Positions 1 through 12,551 are shown, numbered from the stretch's first letter. The stretch is 64,000 nt of DNA from Climacium dendroides (GCA_950106755.1 OX467089.1:28129345-28193344); one strand, 5' to 3'. Made by a program: numbers and translations. The notes: a model not told the origin generated them from the letters alone.

Positions 1-1271
1 GATGGTGGAAGCCCGTGGCCACGTGAAGGATTATAGCACCATGGGTAGAAAGGGAAGAGCAGGGAAGGAGTTGGTAGTGGTAAGCTTCAGTTTTTTTGGT
101 TTGCTCCCATATTTTTGAGGACCTTAGGCATAGTCAACCACGGATGTTGATTATATTGTTAATAAAATTAATGTTGTTTTTCCCTCTAATTGCAGACAAA
201 AGGAAGAGAGCACAGCCTTGTCCTAACCGAAATAAAAGAAGGGATACAAGAGGTTGAACCCACTAGCGCTATGATGGAGGTGAGATTTCCATTTCCATTT
301 GAATATACCATCTACTGAAGTCATTCTGCATTGGGATTGTCATGAAGATATATATTTTTTTTAATTCCTTAGGTGATTGCTCTTGCACATTATTTTTTTC
401 ATTTGTTGAAGAAGGTAGCATGTACAAGTGAAATGCAGTCATTCATTTGTCATACTGTAGTTATATACATTGCACGCAAAGTTTCAAATGACTAACAAAG
501 TCCGATGTTGGTGTAGTTGTAGTCATATGTTAGTTTACATTGCAGTCATTTCAATGACTACAGACTAGTGTAGCTTTTTCACAAGTAGTTTTATAGTCAT
601 ATGTGAATTTATACTTTAGTCATTTTGACGACTATTGTAGCATTGTACCAGTAGTTTTATAGTCATATATGAAATAACACTTGAGTCGTTGAAATGACTA
701 TTGCAATCTTACCTCAATAATTTTGAAGTCATATAAGATAATAAGAGTTTTCTTGTAGCTTTCTGGTACTCTACTTGAAGGCCCTGGTTTGTTGAAGAGG
801 CCATGATTCTAATGTGAGATGAATTATTGTGGCATGCAGGGTGCCAGAGGGGCAATTCGCACTAGGCTGATAGCAGTAGAGGAGAAACAAAACAACATGG
901 TAGAGGAGCAGAAGCACCTTCAAGGGAAAATGACCCAAATGCTGCAATACCAATCAGAGAACACCAAATCTATGGAAGAAGTCATGAATATGCTCAAGGA
1001 TCTCTCAAACCGCTTTTCATCAGCTCAAACCTCTAGCTGAAGCTTGGGCCTCTTTGTTCTGGAGACCCAAGCACCACTTGCCACAACGAAGGAATACGTT
1101 GTACAGACTCGCTTTAGAGCTCCCTTCAAGACACCTCCAGCAGCTCTCTCCATATAGGTGTCAGAATCAAGCAGTGATTCTGACACTGGCAAAGGAGCAC
1201 CTTCAATAGCAAAGGTTGAAGAGCCTACCCCGGTGATACAAGAGCAGCCAATGGAGGATGTAGTTACCTCG

Positions 1272-4200
1272 TGTCGCAGCACAGAGTAAGCAATTTCCCT
1301 ATTATACTGACAAAAATCACCCTAGAGCATAACAAAATGACCCTAAAGATCGAACCCACGAGATCCTGTGAAGTAGCTAACTCTAATAAGGAGATAAACC
1401 CAATTAAACACTTCAATTCTACCTTCCGGTTCTACCTCTGACGACCGGAATGTCAAACACCAACCGGAAGACTACGACCGAACTGTATCCTACTTCCGGT
1501 TTTACTAGTTTCCCGGTCTCTGGACTGACTTTTGAATTCTGGACCCTACAACTTCCGGTCCTATGTACCCTCCTGGGCGGATCCGATCCGGTTTATCCTT
1601 CTGTAACTGGTTTAGTTTTGCCTTTGTTTTACCATCAGAGGGTTTGCCGCTTGCTTTTGAAAGTGGTAGGCCCACCACTCCTTCAGTGACTTATAGTGGC
1701 TGAAGACTCACTTTCCTATGTACTGATCCCCTAACTAACACGGATCCGGTTTGGCCCTTCACAAAAATCCAGATAGCAATCCTATCACAGGTCACACAAA
1801 GACCCCCCGTACGATCCTCTCATACTACAACAACCTTGACGCTAATCCGTTTCGTACGAAGTTAGGTGGCTACAAGTGCATCCGTCCGTTCTAACACCTA
1901 CGAAAGTTCTTTCGTTCACCCACAACGGTGGCAAGACCTCATAGGAGTCAGGATACTCGACCGGATTTCCCACCCAGGAGTTCTAGCGCAGCTAAGGAAT
2001 CCCTCCCTATCCGCCTAGCCTACTCAACGGATCTTTTATCCGGAATGCTAAACTTCTGTAGCTACTGAGGCACTGGAATCCACTCCTAATTCTTCATAAC
2101 CTGCTCGCATGTACTCAAAACCGGAAACATACATCAAAGGGAGAAACTCTACCAACACCTCCGTACTCACCTTCCTACTCTGACTCCGTGCACTCTTGCC
2201 AACACTCGGGAAAATTACACAAAAAATTAGGTCAAAGGAAAGTACACAAGGAAATGCCAAAAGAACTCTCTCCCAATCTCCAGCTCAGAGACTGTTTTAT
2301 ATACAAAAAGCAAAAAGCAAACAGTGAATACATGATTTCCGCCTCTGAAGGCGTTGACAATCCGGTCCTACCTTATCCTAATCGGATTCTATTCCGGTTC
2401 CTACCTATAAGTCCTATTTTTACAATCCTTCCTGTTCTGTCTCATATACTCGGGATCCAATGGTAGGGCTCTCATCAGGTCTCTCCAACTGCTCGAACAC
2501 CTCATTTAGATTCCGGTTCCGTTCCCCATCCGGAGATGGAGCCGGGTGATCTTCCTCAATTTCCAGGGAGTCTAAATCGATCGGCTGTGGTCTGGTCGAG
2601 GGCGTCTTCTTCTGTGCCCTACTTGACTGGGGTGTCTTGTCCTTTCCCGGTTCATGAGCTACGTCTTCCGGAAACAAGTCTGGAAGAGAAATTTCAGAGA
2701 GCCGGACCGGAACCTTTGTCAACTTCTGGCTGCTCTCCACGATCCGGTCCGCTGACTCCCGTGCCTTGGATAGGAGCTTCTCCATCTGCTCCTCAAAATC
2801 GGTGAGGATGTGCACCACCCTGGTTCCGGATATCTTCTTGTCCTTGTGCACCTCCTTTTCGAACAAGCGTGCCTTGGTGACCGTGGCTCCGGGTCCTCCA
2901 AGCACATCCTTCACTTCTGCGGCCAACTTCTTCATTTCCTCCGCCATCTCCTTTGTCGTGGTGGCGTTCTCGAGTAACGCAAAAAGTTCGGCCTTGAGGG
3001 TGTCCACCTCATCGTGCTGCCGCTTGCTGTCCTCCTTCATCTTCCGGAGCTCATCCGGATTGATAACACTCTCAGCTACCTTCTGCGGCAACTGACTGTT
3101 CAGTTCCGCTCCGATTAATTCCGCGATCTCCCCGAGCGTCCGCTTCTTAACTTCTCAATCCGCCCGGATTCCACAGAGTATCCCAACCAACTCGTCAAAC
3201 GGAGCTCCGGTTCTCGATCCGGATGCCACATCCGGTCCGGTTGGAGTCCACTCTTTGCGCGGCCGCGGATGTCTTGGGGGCGTTCCTCGATTCCGAGTCG
3301 GCGTGGTCTTCTGCCTCTTGGCGGGGACATACGGTTCCTCCTCTTCCTCTTCTTCTTCTTCCTCCTCCTCGGTTTCGTTTCCGGAATCCGCTTCTTGGTC
3401 GGACTCGGATTCTCCATACTTCATAGTCCGCTCCTGGGCCTTCCACACCTTTAATTCCACTTTCGTCAGCAGTTCCTGTTGCTGGTAGAGGTGGTACACA
3501 TAAGGGCACAGTGGGGTAGCCCTACTTCTCCCCACTCTTGTAGTAAGCTGGGACACCAGATCAAAGAAGATCCGGCCCCAGTCTACTTTCCGGGTTCCGC
3601 TCAGCGCTCCGAAGATCGTGTTAGCCAGGGTGATAGTCACCTTGGTGGACTTTTCCGGATGTAGAACCGGAACCAGGAACTGGAGCAAGCGTCGCTCCCG
3701 GTCATCGAGGTAGTCTTCTACCGTGTAGCCGTCCTTCGGATTCACTACGCTTCTGAACTTGCCCTGGACGAAATCATCCTTCCGGCTGGCAAGCCCGAGT
3801 CCTCCTGGCCGGAATCCGTATACGTCCCGCCACAAAGCCTCGGTCCATTGGACCGGATTCCCTCTCAGGGTGTTATCGAACTGATTCGATACGCCACTCA
3901 GGATTTCTCTAACCATCCTCTCATCTTTGAAACCCCAAGGTTTCAAAGCTAACTCCTGACAACCCATCAACGATAAATCCTCTCTAAGTTCTCCATGTTC
4001 CGGTTCCTTGGTAGGCATGACCGGAACCACTTTTCTAAGTTTTACTTCACTCGGGGGCGGGGTGTTAGAACCTCTCTTCCGGTTCAGCCGCGGCATGAGG
4101 GTAGCTCTACCCGGTTTTCACTCTCTACAGTCCTAACAAGGGAGCGCTGACACTCTGATGTTCCGCTCCGCCTGTAAACTAACCTACTGGCGTGCTCACA

Positions 4201-4702
4201 GTCTCAGTCTCTCACGGTTTCGTATCCGCTCGCACTCAATATCTCACCCACTCATGTCCGGAGGAGATCTCTCCGTCTCACACCCCTCACTCACTTCCGG
4301 GCCCTTTTGTACTTTTTCTCCTTGCCGTGGTAACGACAAAAACGTCAGGCGCTAAGTCAGGAAACGACAACACGTGGAAAACCAGAGACCTGAAAATGGG
4401 CAAGGTCAAGCTTTATATAGTCTTGGCGTCCTAGACTGTCTTTATGACCGGTCGGATATCCGGTCCAGTTCTTGACATCTGGTTCTCTCCAATCCGGTCA
4501 ACGAGATTCCGGTTGGAAATACTATTCGGTTGGAAATCTAATCCGTTCCGCTTCTACCTAAAACCGGATTAGTTCCGTAAGGTCCTTTTGTGACTATTTT
4601 TGGGTTTATCTTTCTCTCTTTAGATGAATCTAGATACCTATTTCTAATTTCCGGTTCACTCAAAAAGGTAAACAAATAAAAATAAAAATATGAGTTGTCA
4701 CA
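1272..4702 (-). mobile_element. TG...CA element A with 5-bp target duplication, encodes a gag-like protein
   Basis: The ends are TGTCGCAGCACAG at 1272 and TTGTCACA at 4702, flanked by identical CCTCG at 1267-1271 and 4703-4707. The element is 3431 bp and its gene lies on the minus strand. In sense orientation it starts TGTGACAACTC and ends TGCTGCGACA. I find no internal pair of long terminal repeats and no polymerase. The non-coding 3' part (1272-2419) contains a conserved block near 1335-1365 (AACCCACGAGATC) that recurs in the other members. The TSD length and TG/CA ends point to an integrase-type insertion. Confidence 0.75.
2420..4096 (-). pseudogene. Gag-like coiled-coil protein, element A
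   Basis: It starts at ATG 4096 (MPRLNRKRGSN). The N-terminal globular region has the family motifs GLASRKDDFVQGKF, PKDGYTVEDY, HPEKSTKVTITLANTIFGAL and VDWGRI. It is followed by a poly-Glu stretch, a coiled coil with ARLFEKEVHKDKK, and an acidic/basic tail. A single TGA at 3155-3157 (RAD*EVK) interrupts it. The relative at 53449-53991 has TGG there, so this is a Trp-to-stop change and the two halves remain in one frame (about 560 codons). No zinc knuckle, protease or polymerase follows. The function is unknown. 'Gag-like' is an inference from its position as the only protein of an LTR-style insertion. Confidence 0.7.
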
Positions 4703-6229
4703 CCTCGGATGTTGATCCTATAAATGTTGACCTAGTGGCAACTGCTGAACCATCTGCTGTTGCCACCGTAGTTGAGGCTAGAGGTCCTACCCGACGACCT
4801 CCTCGGACTTCTCCAAGGATGCAAAAGGTGCTTGCAAAGTCAACCACGGAAGGCAAATCAACACCACAAGATAATTCAGCAAAGGTTAGATCGTTATTAG
4901 GACATAGAAGTGAATACCAAACATTTTTAAATTCACAATGACATGTTAAAAGTTGGTAACAACCTTGATGATGTTGTCAATGCCTTTGTAGAAGGATTCC
5001 TAAATGAATAGACTTGTGATTCCGTTTCATTCAATCTTAGTCCTACATGTTCCCTTACTTATCATGTACTCACTAAATTAACCTTGTATTCTTTGCATTC
5101 TGCAGTCAAAATCTGGCAAGGGAGGAGCAAGGCCAAAGCCCATTCAGAAGAAAAAAGTGCAGGCAGAGAAGGTAAAAAAACACGTCTATACAAAAGTTTC
5201 CTTAATAAATGTTAGAGGATAAATGGAGTTGTAATTACAATCATGTTTTTTTAAATTCTCTAATTGGTTCCATGCACTTGCTACTTCGAGACAGAGGGTG
5301 CCCACATAGTCACAAAGTAGTCATTTTTGTGGTTATGTCTACACAGAAACTGCCCAAATAGTCATAATGTAGTCATTTCTATGCTTATGACTACTTAGGG
5401 ACCAAAGTATATGACTGTAGGTGAACTACTAGGAACCAATTGTCAATAACTTCCCTACACCAACAGTATATGTAGCCATAGTATTGATTGTATGCCTAGT
5501 AAGAGTCACTTGTGCAAGATCAGACTGGAACTTGACACCTTCATTTTTTGGTGGCAGTTCATTTGTGGGCAACAAGTATTTTTGCTGAATCCAAAGAATT
5601 TGAAGTAGAGCGTTGCTACGGGTACCATCAACGGATTGGGTGGGCAGTACAAGTACCATTTTTGCACAATTCTTGACTCTTGCTACAAAGTGGATGTCAA
5701 AGAGGCCATTTGGCCACAAGTGACATTGATGTTCCCAAATGCGGCTGATGACCAAACAAAGGTGAAGGACGCTGTGGATTCCTCTACTTTGTAGGAGGGA
5801 AAGTTCATCAAAGTTGCTCTCTTAAGTCCATAATTGTGGTATGGGCTTTGCTATGTGTGTAGGACTTCAAACTGTGGGTTGTAGACAAACCATTTTCAAA
5901 GATAGATGATGTGAGGAGGAGTGTAAGAAACATGTTTGTCATCAGTGTGGTCATAGCCATCATGATGTCCCCTTTTTTTAAATATACTATTATTTATATT
6001 TTATTTATCATTTCTTTGTAACAACCTTAGTATATATGATGTAAGCACCATTGTCAAAGTCATTTGTCCAAGTGGTTATTTAGCCAGAATTTGACATCTT
6101 TATGTTTGAAAAATATGCATCTCTAAGCTGTTCATCATATACGGATTACCAATGGAAAAGAAGGCTTTGTTGGAATGGTACAATTTATGCACACTTTCTT
6201 CACATATGTCTTATAGCACTCTTTTTGAA

Positions 6230-6804
6230 CTATACAATGACTACGTGAAACCATACCCTAGTCATATCATAAGGCCGAGTTATTTTGCAGAATGACCCGA
6301 TCAAGCACATCCCTGACCATATTAATCACTACACTCAATTGAATAATATCTAATTTATGACTACGATAGCCTCAAATATGACTACAATATGACTACACTC
6401 ACCTCCAAAAATCTGATAAATGACTACAGCAACCTTGAATATGACTACAATATGACTAACCTAAGATCAAGTATTCTGCATTTCAACTCAAAATTTAGTC
6501 CTTATCCAATAGAATCACTCCAATATCAACCGGTAAAAACCGCCAACTCAGTAAGTCGGCTCTGTAGCCACATGGCAACGCACCATTGGAGGTGTCCATA
6601 TTACCACATATGGATGAAGTTCCACATCAGTATACGATGAAAAAAAATTATCATGGTATAAATGACTATCTTGTCCATAATCACTCGTCCTCTATGACTC
6701 TAAGCCCAAAATCTACTTTCAGTCATACTATCGTCATAAGTGTCCGAAATGACTGGTTATGTAGTCATACAGAGCAGTCATTGATAGCCCCTTTTCTACT
6801 AGTG
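6230..6804. repeat. Subterminal TGACTAC motif cluster of CACTA element
   Basis: Repeated TGACTAC and its complement GTAGTCA occur many times in both orientations up to the CACTA terminus at 6804. The cluster is AT-rich and non-coding and is presumably the binding region for the element's own DNA-binding protein. Confidence 0.55.
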
Positions 6805-7072
6805 TGAGTATCCCACGCAAGAAAATGCATGGCATTAATGGCAATGTACATGAACCATGTCCAGCACAGGAGTCAGTTTGAAGTCATTAGGCATTGTTGT
6901 GTATCATTGTGAAGTTGTTGTGTAGTGATTTGGAAGTCATATTTTGTCATTGAAGTCGTGGAGAAGTCATGTTTTGGTTTAAGCGACTCAAGAATGACTC
7001 GATTGTAACTTCCAGCCGGTTTCAGTACATGCATGAGTAATCCTTGAATCTTGTCTTATTGGTGTTCGACAG

Positions 7073-9763
7073 AGTGCAGCCGTAGGTGATGGGACTTTGA
7101 AATCGACGGTGGAATCTTTCAAGCGCGAGGTGGATGAAATTTTTTATAAAATGCAAGCAACAGTTGAGGCTCAGGTGTCTGCAATTGACAACCTGAAGGT
7201 CATGTTTTCGGAATTCATGGGAAGGTCAAAGGGGAGAATAGAAGGGAGCCCATCCGGGACTGCCTCTACGTTGGACAACGAGGTTTCTGCTAGAGGCGTA
7301 GAAGGCTCTGCGCGAGTGACAAGGGCAGTTTCTTGCAGGAAGAGACACCTCGTGAAGAAGTCGGTGGACAAGCGTGCAGGTAAGTTGTTGGAGAAGAAGA
7401 CGGTTTCTAAAGCAGGTGATCAGCTAGCCCCTCCGGCATTATTGACTTTGTCCTCGAACGGCGAAATCCCAACCTCGGATATTCAAAAAACCCCATCCTC
7501 CCGTTGGAAGGTAGCGGAGCGTGAAGCATCTCCCAAGACTTTGCCCACTTTGGAGTGCGCAGAGGCTGTAGTTGTTGTGGAGCCTGTCCATGGCGTTGAA
7601 CAGGAATCCACCGACCCGTACCGTACATCGCCCAAGAATCCTCCGGCAGCTGTTGCTTTTGCAGGTGTAGATGACCAGCCACTAAGCGAGGTGGCCGACC
7701 AAGACCGAATGTGCTCCATACCAGAAGCCCCGGTTCTAGGAGAGGTAGGCACTGATGCGGTTTTGGGAGAGGCAGGCGGTGATGTGTCTGTGCTGCACGC
7801 CGCTGCAGGTTCACCCGCAGTTGCAGCAGATACGGGAGTAGCTCTAGCAATCGTTGCAGTAGACACTGATGCGGCCCAGTCTTCTGAGGAGCCAGCCCTG
7901 CCAAGCTATGACGTGGAGGTCAGCCCCGATGAAAGAGGCGAGGGAGGTTTCGAGGACGCCTCCACTAACCGCTTAACTACAGCCAATGTCGCAGCAGCGC
8001 CGTCAAGGAAGGCTAAGAAAGCTCCCAAGTCTCCTAAGGTTTGTATCTCCAAGCACACAAGTCCATGTGCGTCCGTTCCCGGAGTGCCTTTCCTTACATT
8101 GCAGGACCTCGTGACTAATCAGATGGGCAGCAATAGTTTATATGTTCGGAAGCTTGTCATTTTCAATGTACAAGGAACCCTGTTGGACTGCAGTTTACTT
8201 GCTGCTCCAAACCCGAACTGTAGTATCCGTGCTAGCAACCATACGCAGTTCCATAGAGTAGTTTTCCGACCATGGCTGAAGCTTTTTTTGGACCGATGCT
8301 TCAGGCACTTCAAAGTTGCATTTTGGGGTAGTAGAAGTGCTCCGTACATGGAGGATGTGGTCCTTCAAATGTTGGCAGGGTTTTACAATCGTGCCTACGA
8401 TAGGGATCCACTCTTTTGTTGATCTTGCGCAACTGATTCCGAAAGTGGAGGGGAGCAAGATAAGGGAACCTCAGGTCAAAAAAACTTATCTGTAGTGTAC
8501 GGGCAGTACCCTGAGTTCAATCTAGAGAACACAATCATTGTAGATAGTAAGCTTTGTAGGGTCACGGAGAATGCACAATCCAACGTGCTCATCACAAATC
8601 CTTTCTATGTGAAGTGGCTGCGCACCTTGGCTGACGACAAGGAATATTTGAAGTTATACCTGTGGCCTTTGTTGGAAGCCTTCTGGAGATGCCCCGACGT
8701 GACTACCTTCCGTGCAAAGTACCCGCAAGTTGTGAACAAGTCCAAATCTCAATGGCTCCTGAAGCGTAGAAGTGGAACTGGATACAATTTTGTGAACATG
8801 GTGGGAGGTGAGGGACTTGCAGTCCGACTGGTTCGAACACCCTGCGACCCTCACCTTCATATTTTTTTTATTTTTAACTTCTGCTCCTTGTTTTTGCAAG
8901 CAAGGACGAGAAAGCAGAACATGCAATCGAAGTCAGTCTCTGCCACGGGGTCGCGCCGTGATAAGGTAGGCACTACATAGCACTCATTTCACTTTTTGTT
9001 CAAGCGGTCCACCCTTCAGTTGCGTTCTTGTCGTGTATAAGTTGCCCAAAAGTGATGTTCTAGTCATGGCTGGTCATCAAGTCATACTGTAGTGTCGGGA
9101 AAGTCATGAATTCTGTCCATGACTGCTTCATGACTTCACAATGACTCAATGGCGTATACAATGCACGGTGTTACTCTGAGAACAGAAATGGACGCCACTG
9201 CCAAGATCGACTACCAATTGTTGTTTGTAATTTTTTCTTGCATTGTTGTTGTGGGATATGAATTCATCCCGCCTATCAGCATTGTCGTTGGTCATTCAAG
9301 TATCCATCGTGAGTCAGTCCCATGATGAAGTGGTATATTCACAAGCTCCGCAGCACTGCACTAAGTAATGCTCCTGTGAACCTTGTAGGCCATTTTAGAA
9401 TGCGTGATGTCTCAAGTGAATCGCATCTTGCGCTTTTTTGATTATGTAACCGTTAACTGAATTGTGCTATGTCTTGCATGCCACAGGGTTTCATCATTGG
9501 TGATGAAGTTTTCCTCATGAACCCACGCGCTGTACGGTAGAAGGTGGCACTTGGAACAGGTTAGCGGACTTCCAGGGTCTCACAAGTATTATAGTAAGGA
9601 CATACCAGCATTGTGGGTGAGGGTGGACGTCCGTGAGGTTCTACAAACAGGGGTGAGCCTCATGTTTTCCAATTACGCAGCGGACCAGGAGTTTATAGAG
9701 GACGTGAAGGGGTCTTGCACAATATGGTCGGAGAAGTCAATGAAGCTTTTTAATGGTACTTGA
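7073..9763 (+). pseudogene. Spliced gene with FCP1/NIF-type HAD phosphatase-like domain
   Basis: Exons are 7073-8038, 8105-8807, 8901-8965 and 9487-9763, each with GT-AG borders; earlier exons are probably missing. The first 320 residues are low-complexity (Ala, Val, Glu, Pro) with an N-terminal coiled coil. Exon 2 follows the plant FCP1-like HAD pattern: KLVIFNVQGTLLD where families have DxDxT or DLNG, then RPWLKLFLDRCFRHFKVAFW, a stop at 8420-8422 exactly where relatives have FCW (TGG to TGA), then ENTIIVDSKLC in place of a DDS motif, and LYLWPLLEAF. The first catalytic Asp is Asn here, so even the unbroken ancestor may not have been an active phosphatase. The last exon has a one-base frameshift near 9530-9540 ahead of RRWHLEQVSGLPGSHK; I do not recognise that part. 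TGACT-type repeats in introns link it to the surrounding CACTA material. Confidence 0.55.
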
Positions 9764-10070
9764 CTTAGCTTGTAAATTTTGTTGGAGACTTATTGCACCC
9801 TAAACCCACTTGTGGACGCCATGTATATTTGGGCTGCTATTCTATCCCACTCCATTCCTTTTGCAATAGAGGACTCAATTTCTAACTCCGTGCCTGTGAA
9901 TTTGTCATTGTTGTGTCAATTTTTGTTGGCTTACCGTTTCCTCAGCCACGGCTTTGCGTTTGCAATGTTGTTCTTGCTCGTTTGCATGTAATTAGGTAGT
10001 ACATATTACTTGAATGTAGTGTAGATGAACCGACTGGTGAATGACCCCTTCGAAGTTGCCGTGACTTCAG

Positions 10071-10860
10071 CACTACTAGTAGAATAGTGCACGTGCTATT
10101 GTGACGCAACTCCATCTACACTGCAGCACGACTTGTAAATGACTCCATGCCGCCCCTAAATTGTTGCCCACATCATGTTTATTTGCGACTGCAGCGTGAC
10201 TGCAATATGACTCTGTTTGGAATGTCCACCTCAGATTTAGGAGGGGTCAGACACCACTGCAACGTGACTTCACCATGACTGCGAGTGACGTCCACGTCAG
10301 ATTTAGAAGGGGTCACGCGCGACTCTAGCATGACTACAAGACGACCGGTTTAGAACGTCTACGTCAGGTTTAAAAGGGGTCGGACGCAACTTCAGAATGA
10401 CTTCCTTGTGACTACGCCCAATCTGTCCACGTCAGATTTAAAAGGGGTCATACACGACTCTAACATGACTTCAGCGCGACTACGTTCAAATTGTCTACGT
10501 CAGATTTAGATGGGGTCAGACGCAACTCCAGAATGACTTATACGTGACTGCTGCAAAAATGTCCACGTCAGATTTTAGAAGGGTCCCGTGCTTGCCCAAC
10601 TCAACCCAAGCCATCTTTCCTTAGTTTCATTTTCTTTATCTCCCTCAACTGAGCCTCTTCTCATCCAAAGTTCCATCCGTCCCCACTTCGTTGGGTGATA
10701 ATAAATCTGCAGTCATTCTTATAAATGACTTGTCCGAAATGACTACAGGGCCCCGGAGTCACATTTTTATTTTTCAAGTCACATTCTCGTTTTGCGACTA
10801 CAACATGACAGTTTTGCAGTCATTTGCCGCAGTCATGATAACCCCCAATTCCTTGTAGTG
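10071..10860 (+). mobile_element. Short CACTA-like terminal segment or non-autonomous CACTA element
   Basis: The right end reads, in reverse complement, CACTACAAGGAATTGGGG followed by TATCATGACTGC. It matches the terminus at 6804 in layout (CACTA, A-rich, GGGG, TATCAATGACTGC). A CACTACTAGTAGAATAGTG sequence at 10071 could be the left end. The flanking trinucleotides (CAG, TTA) do not match, so the left boundary is uncertain. Alternatively this is only the right end of a larger element that includes the FCP1-like gene. Confidence 0.5.
10224..10580 (+). repeat. Tandem array, about six copies of a 67-68 bp unit
   Basis: The unit core GTCCACGTCAGATTTA then GGGGTCA begins at about 10224, 10290, 10358, 10425, 10493 and 10561. 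Each unit carries ATGACT and CGACT words of the same kind as the CACTA subterminal motif. Spacing is regular at 66-68 bp. No coding potential. Confidence 0.75.
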
Positions 10861-11629
10861 TTAGCATTTTCAAGTACTATTTGTTCTCTTGTAATTAGAT
10901 TTGATTCTTTATATTTTATTAAATAGGAATATCCTCTAATGTGAGCTTGTATTCATAACATGACCTCGAATTCAGAATATCATCATGGAGGCAAAAGGTT
11001 GCTTTCTCTAATGTATGGGATATTCTATAGAATATTTCCATCTGCAAATGTTATCATGCAAATAGTTTGGGTAAAGATTTGTATATGAGTGTTGGAAAAT
11101 TCTATTATGATTCCTCGACTTATAGGATGCATATTTCAAATGCCACTTGCTTTAGGTGTATAAATGAAGCAACTTTCAGATCCATTGGTGAGACACCTCT
11201 TGCCTGTAAATGAAGACATGAATTCTACTGTATTATCTGATTCGCACTAGGTGGTCATTCCTCGCAAAGCAGTCCTACATTAAGCCAGGCAACACTCAAA
11301 ATTTTCCATGTCCACTGACATATGGTCGCTACTATTAGTTTTATTTCATGGAAAGCCTAAATGTCTTTCCAATATAAATTGGAAAGCAGAATAGGGTGGT
11401 TGACAGCTTCAGTTAACGAAGATCATTCTTCGTCATTTCTCTGATCTTCAAAATCATTCTAGAGGTCAATCCACATGCAATTTGATAAATCACCTAATGA
11501 AATGAGTAATGAGGTAAATCCAGGGCGAATATTTGTTACTACATGCATGAGGAAGTCCAGATTCATTCAGAAAGTCATGAATATTAGTTCGGCCGCCATT
11601 TTAATCGCTGGGAATTTCGAAATTCAATC
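10861..11629. other. AT-rich stretch without a recognisable gene
   Basis: No open frame of note, no terminal repeats and no structured element that I can see. Confidence 0.5.
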
Positions 11630-11974
11630 GTGACTTTTTGTGAGTACCGGCCATTCACTCGGTTGATGAAAAAGGCGGTGAGATCCGTTGAACTTGGTGG
11701 ACCTTCCACAATCAACGGAGACACTTGCGAAATGAACGTACCCGCCGATGGTCACAATTTTTCGGCGTCTCATCACTTCACCCTGAATTCTTGTTCCTAC
11801 CGGGTGATCAGTGGTTCTCCCGCTCCATTCTCTTCCATTTCGGCACTAGGTTCAGGTGGACAGTCATTGAGCACAGTGGTAACTAGCGCGGTGAGTGTAT
11901 CCACCACCCAAAGGACTGTGATTTTGCCACTGAGGATTGGGGATTCAAAACTTTTGAATGCATGGGCTGTGTGA
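11630..11974 (+). CDS. Short hypothetical ORF, doubtful
   Basis: An open frame of 114 codons (Ser/Thr-rich, no motif recognised) in a region where other frames are closed. It lacks flanking splice signals that would tie it to a gene and has no relative in the window. It may be a relic or chance ORF. Confidence 0.15.
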   Translation: MTFCEYRPFTRLMKKAVRSVELGGPSTINGDTCEMNVPADGHNFSASHHFTLNSCSYRVISGSPAPFSSISALGSGGQSLSTVVTSAVSVSTTQRTVILPLRIGDSKLLNAWAV

Positions 11975-12551
11975 TCCGCGTCTGCAAATCACAAGCTCCG
12001 CGTCTGCAACAGGGTTTTGAGTGAACATAGCTTTGCTAGTTGCATGAGCGATAAACAATTAGAATGTGAGGCAGAGACTGATGGGATTCCACAGCCATTG
12101 ATTCACACACCCTGCAGAAATTAAATGTCTAGAGATTGGATACAATCAAGGAATCTCAGTGGGACCAACTGCAAGGCTCAGTTCGAATGTAGTAACGGCA
12201 GTGGGATTTGTTAGAGGCTTTGCAATCAGTTGTGTCGGTTTGCTTGTCATCGGACTCTAAATCTAGACCCAATCGGGATGTGGTTCTACTTCCTGGCTTA
12301 CTAAAGTTCCTAATCGGAACGCCTTGACTGTGCAGCAATACCATCCAATCACGACGATGAGGAAACTCCGGAGCCAAGTTCAAGACGCGACCAGCCCGCC
12401 AAAGGAGATCCTCACTCCATCGTGGCGCCGTCCGACATCAGCCACTCAGGAGCAGGTGGGTCAAAACAGCAATCCAATTGCTTCATGAGGCATGCTTTTC
12501 GCCGTGTCTTCAAGGCCACACTGTCGCATGCGATGAGTTCGACAGAGATGG
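11975..12551. other. Non-coding stretch, nothing recognised
   Basis: Short frames only. No repeat apart from the hairpin that follows. Confidence 0.4.

Larger units (their letters stand above)
2..5833 (+). pseudogene. CACTA accessory gene (TNPA/DUF8039-like), spliced, broken by an insertion
   Basis: Exons with GT-AG borders can be followed at 2-79, 196-279, 840-1271 continued at 4708-4884, 5106-5171 and 5558-5793 (possibly to 5833). The first two exons are exact multiples of three and join in frame. The third holds a coiled coil rich in Glu, Gln and Met. The last exon (VATGTINGLGGQ, then VTLMFPNAADD) resembles the DUF8039 region of plant EnSpm proteins. In-frame stops are TGA at 1038, TAG near 1155 and TAG in the last exon just before SVATG. 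Removing the element at 1272-4702 plus one CCTCG copy restores ...EDVVTSDVDPIN in frame. The 5' part of the gene lies outside the window. The family assignment is by general resemblance only. Confidence 0.5.
1..6804 (+). mobile_element. Right-hand part of a CACTA/EnSpm element, left end outside the window
   Basis: The right terminus reads, on the complementary strand, CACTAGTAGAAAAGGGGC and ends at 6804. It is preceded by several hundred bases rich in TGACTAC/GTAGTCA motifs (about 6230-6790). The same motif fills introns at 430-730 and 5290-5420. Dense short subterminal repeats next to a CACTA end are typical of the CACTA superfamily, where they bind the accessory protein. The left terminus lies before base 1. 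A 3.4-kb retroelement-like insertion occupies 1272-4702. The superfamily call rests on the terminus, the subterminal motifs and the DUF8039-like exon; no transposase is seen in this part. Confidence 0.65.

Noticed and set aside
3223..3488. Plus-strand frames rich in Ser/Leu/Phe opposite the poly-Glu part of element A
   Set aside because: They are antisense shadows of GAG/GAA-rich coding sequence.
7407..7904. Minus-strand frames of 127-165 codons opposite the FCP1-like gene's N-terminal extension
   Set aside because: The plus frame has splice borders and a recognisable domain; the minus frames are low-complexity shadows.
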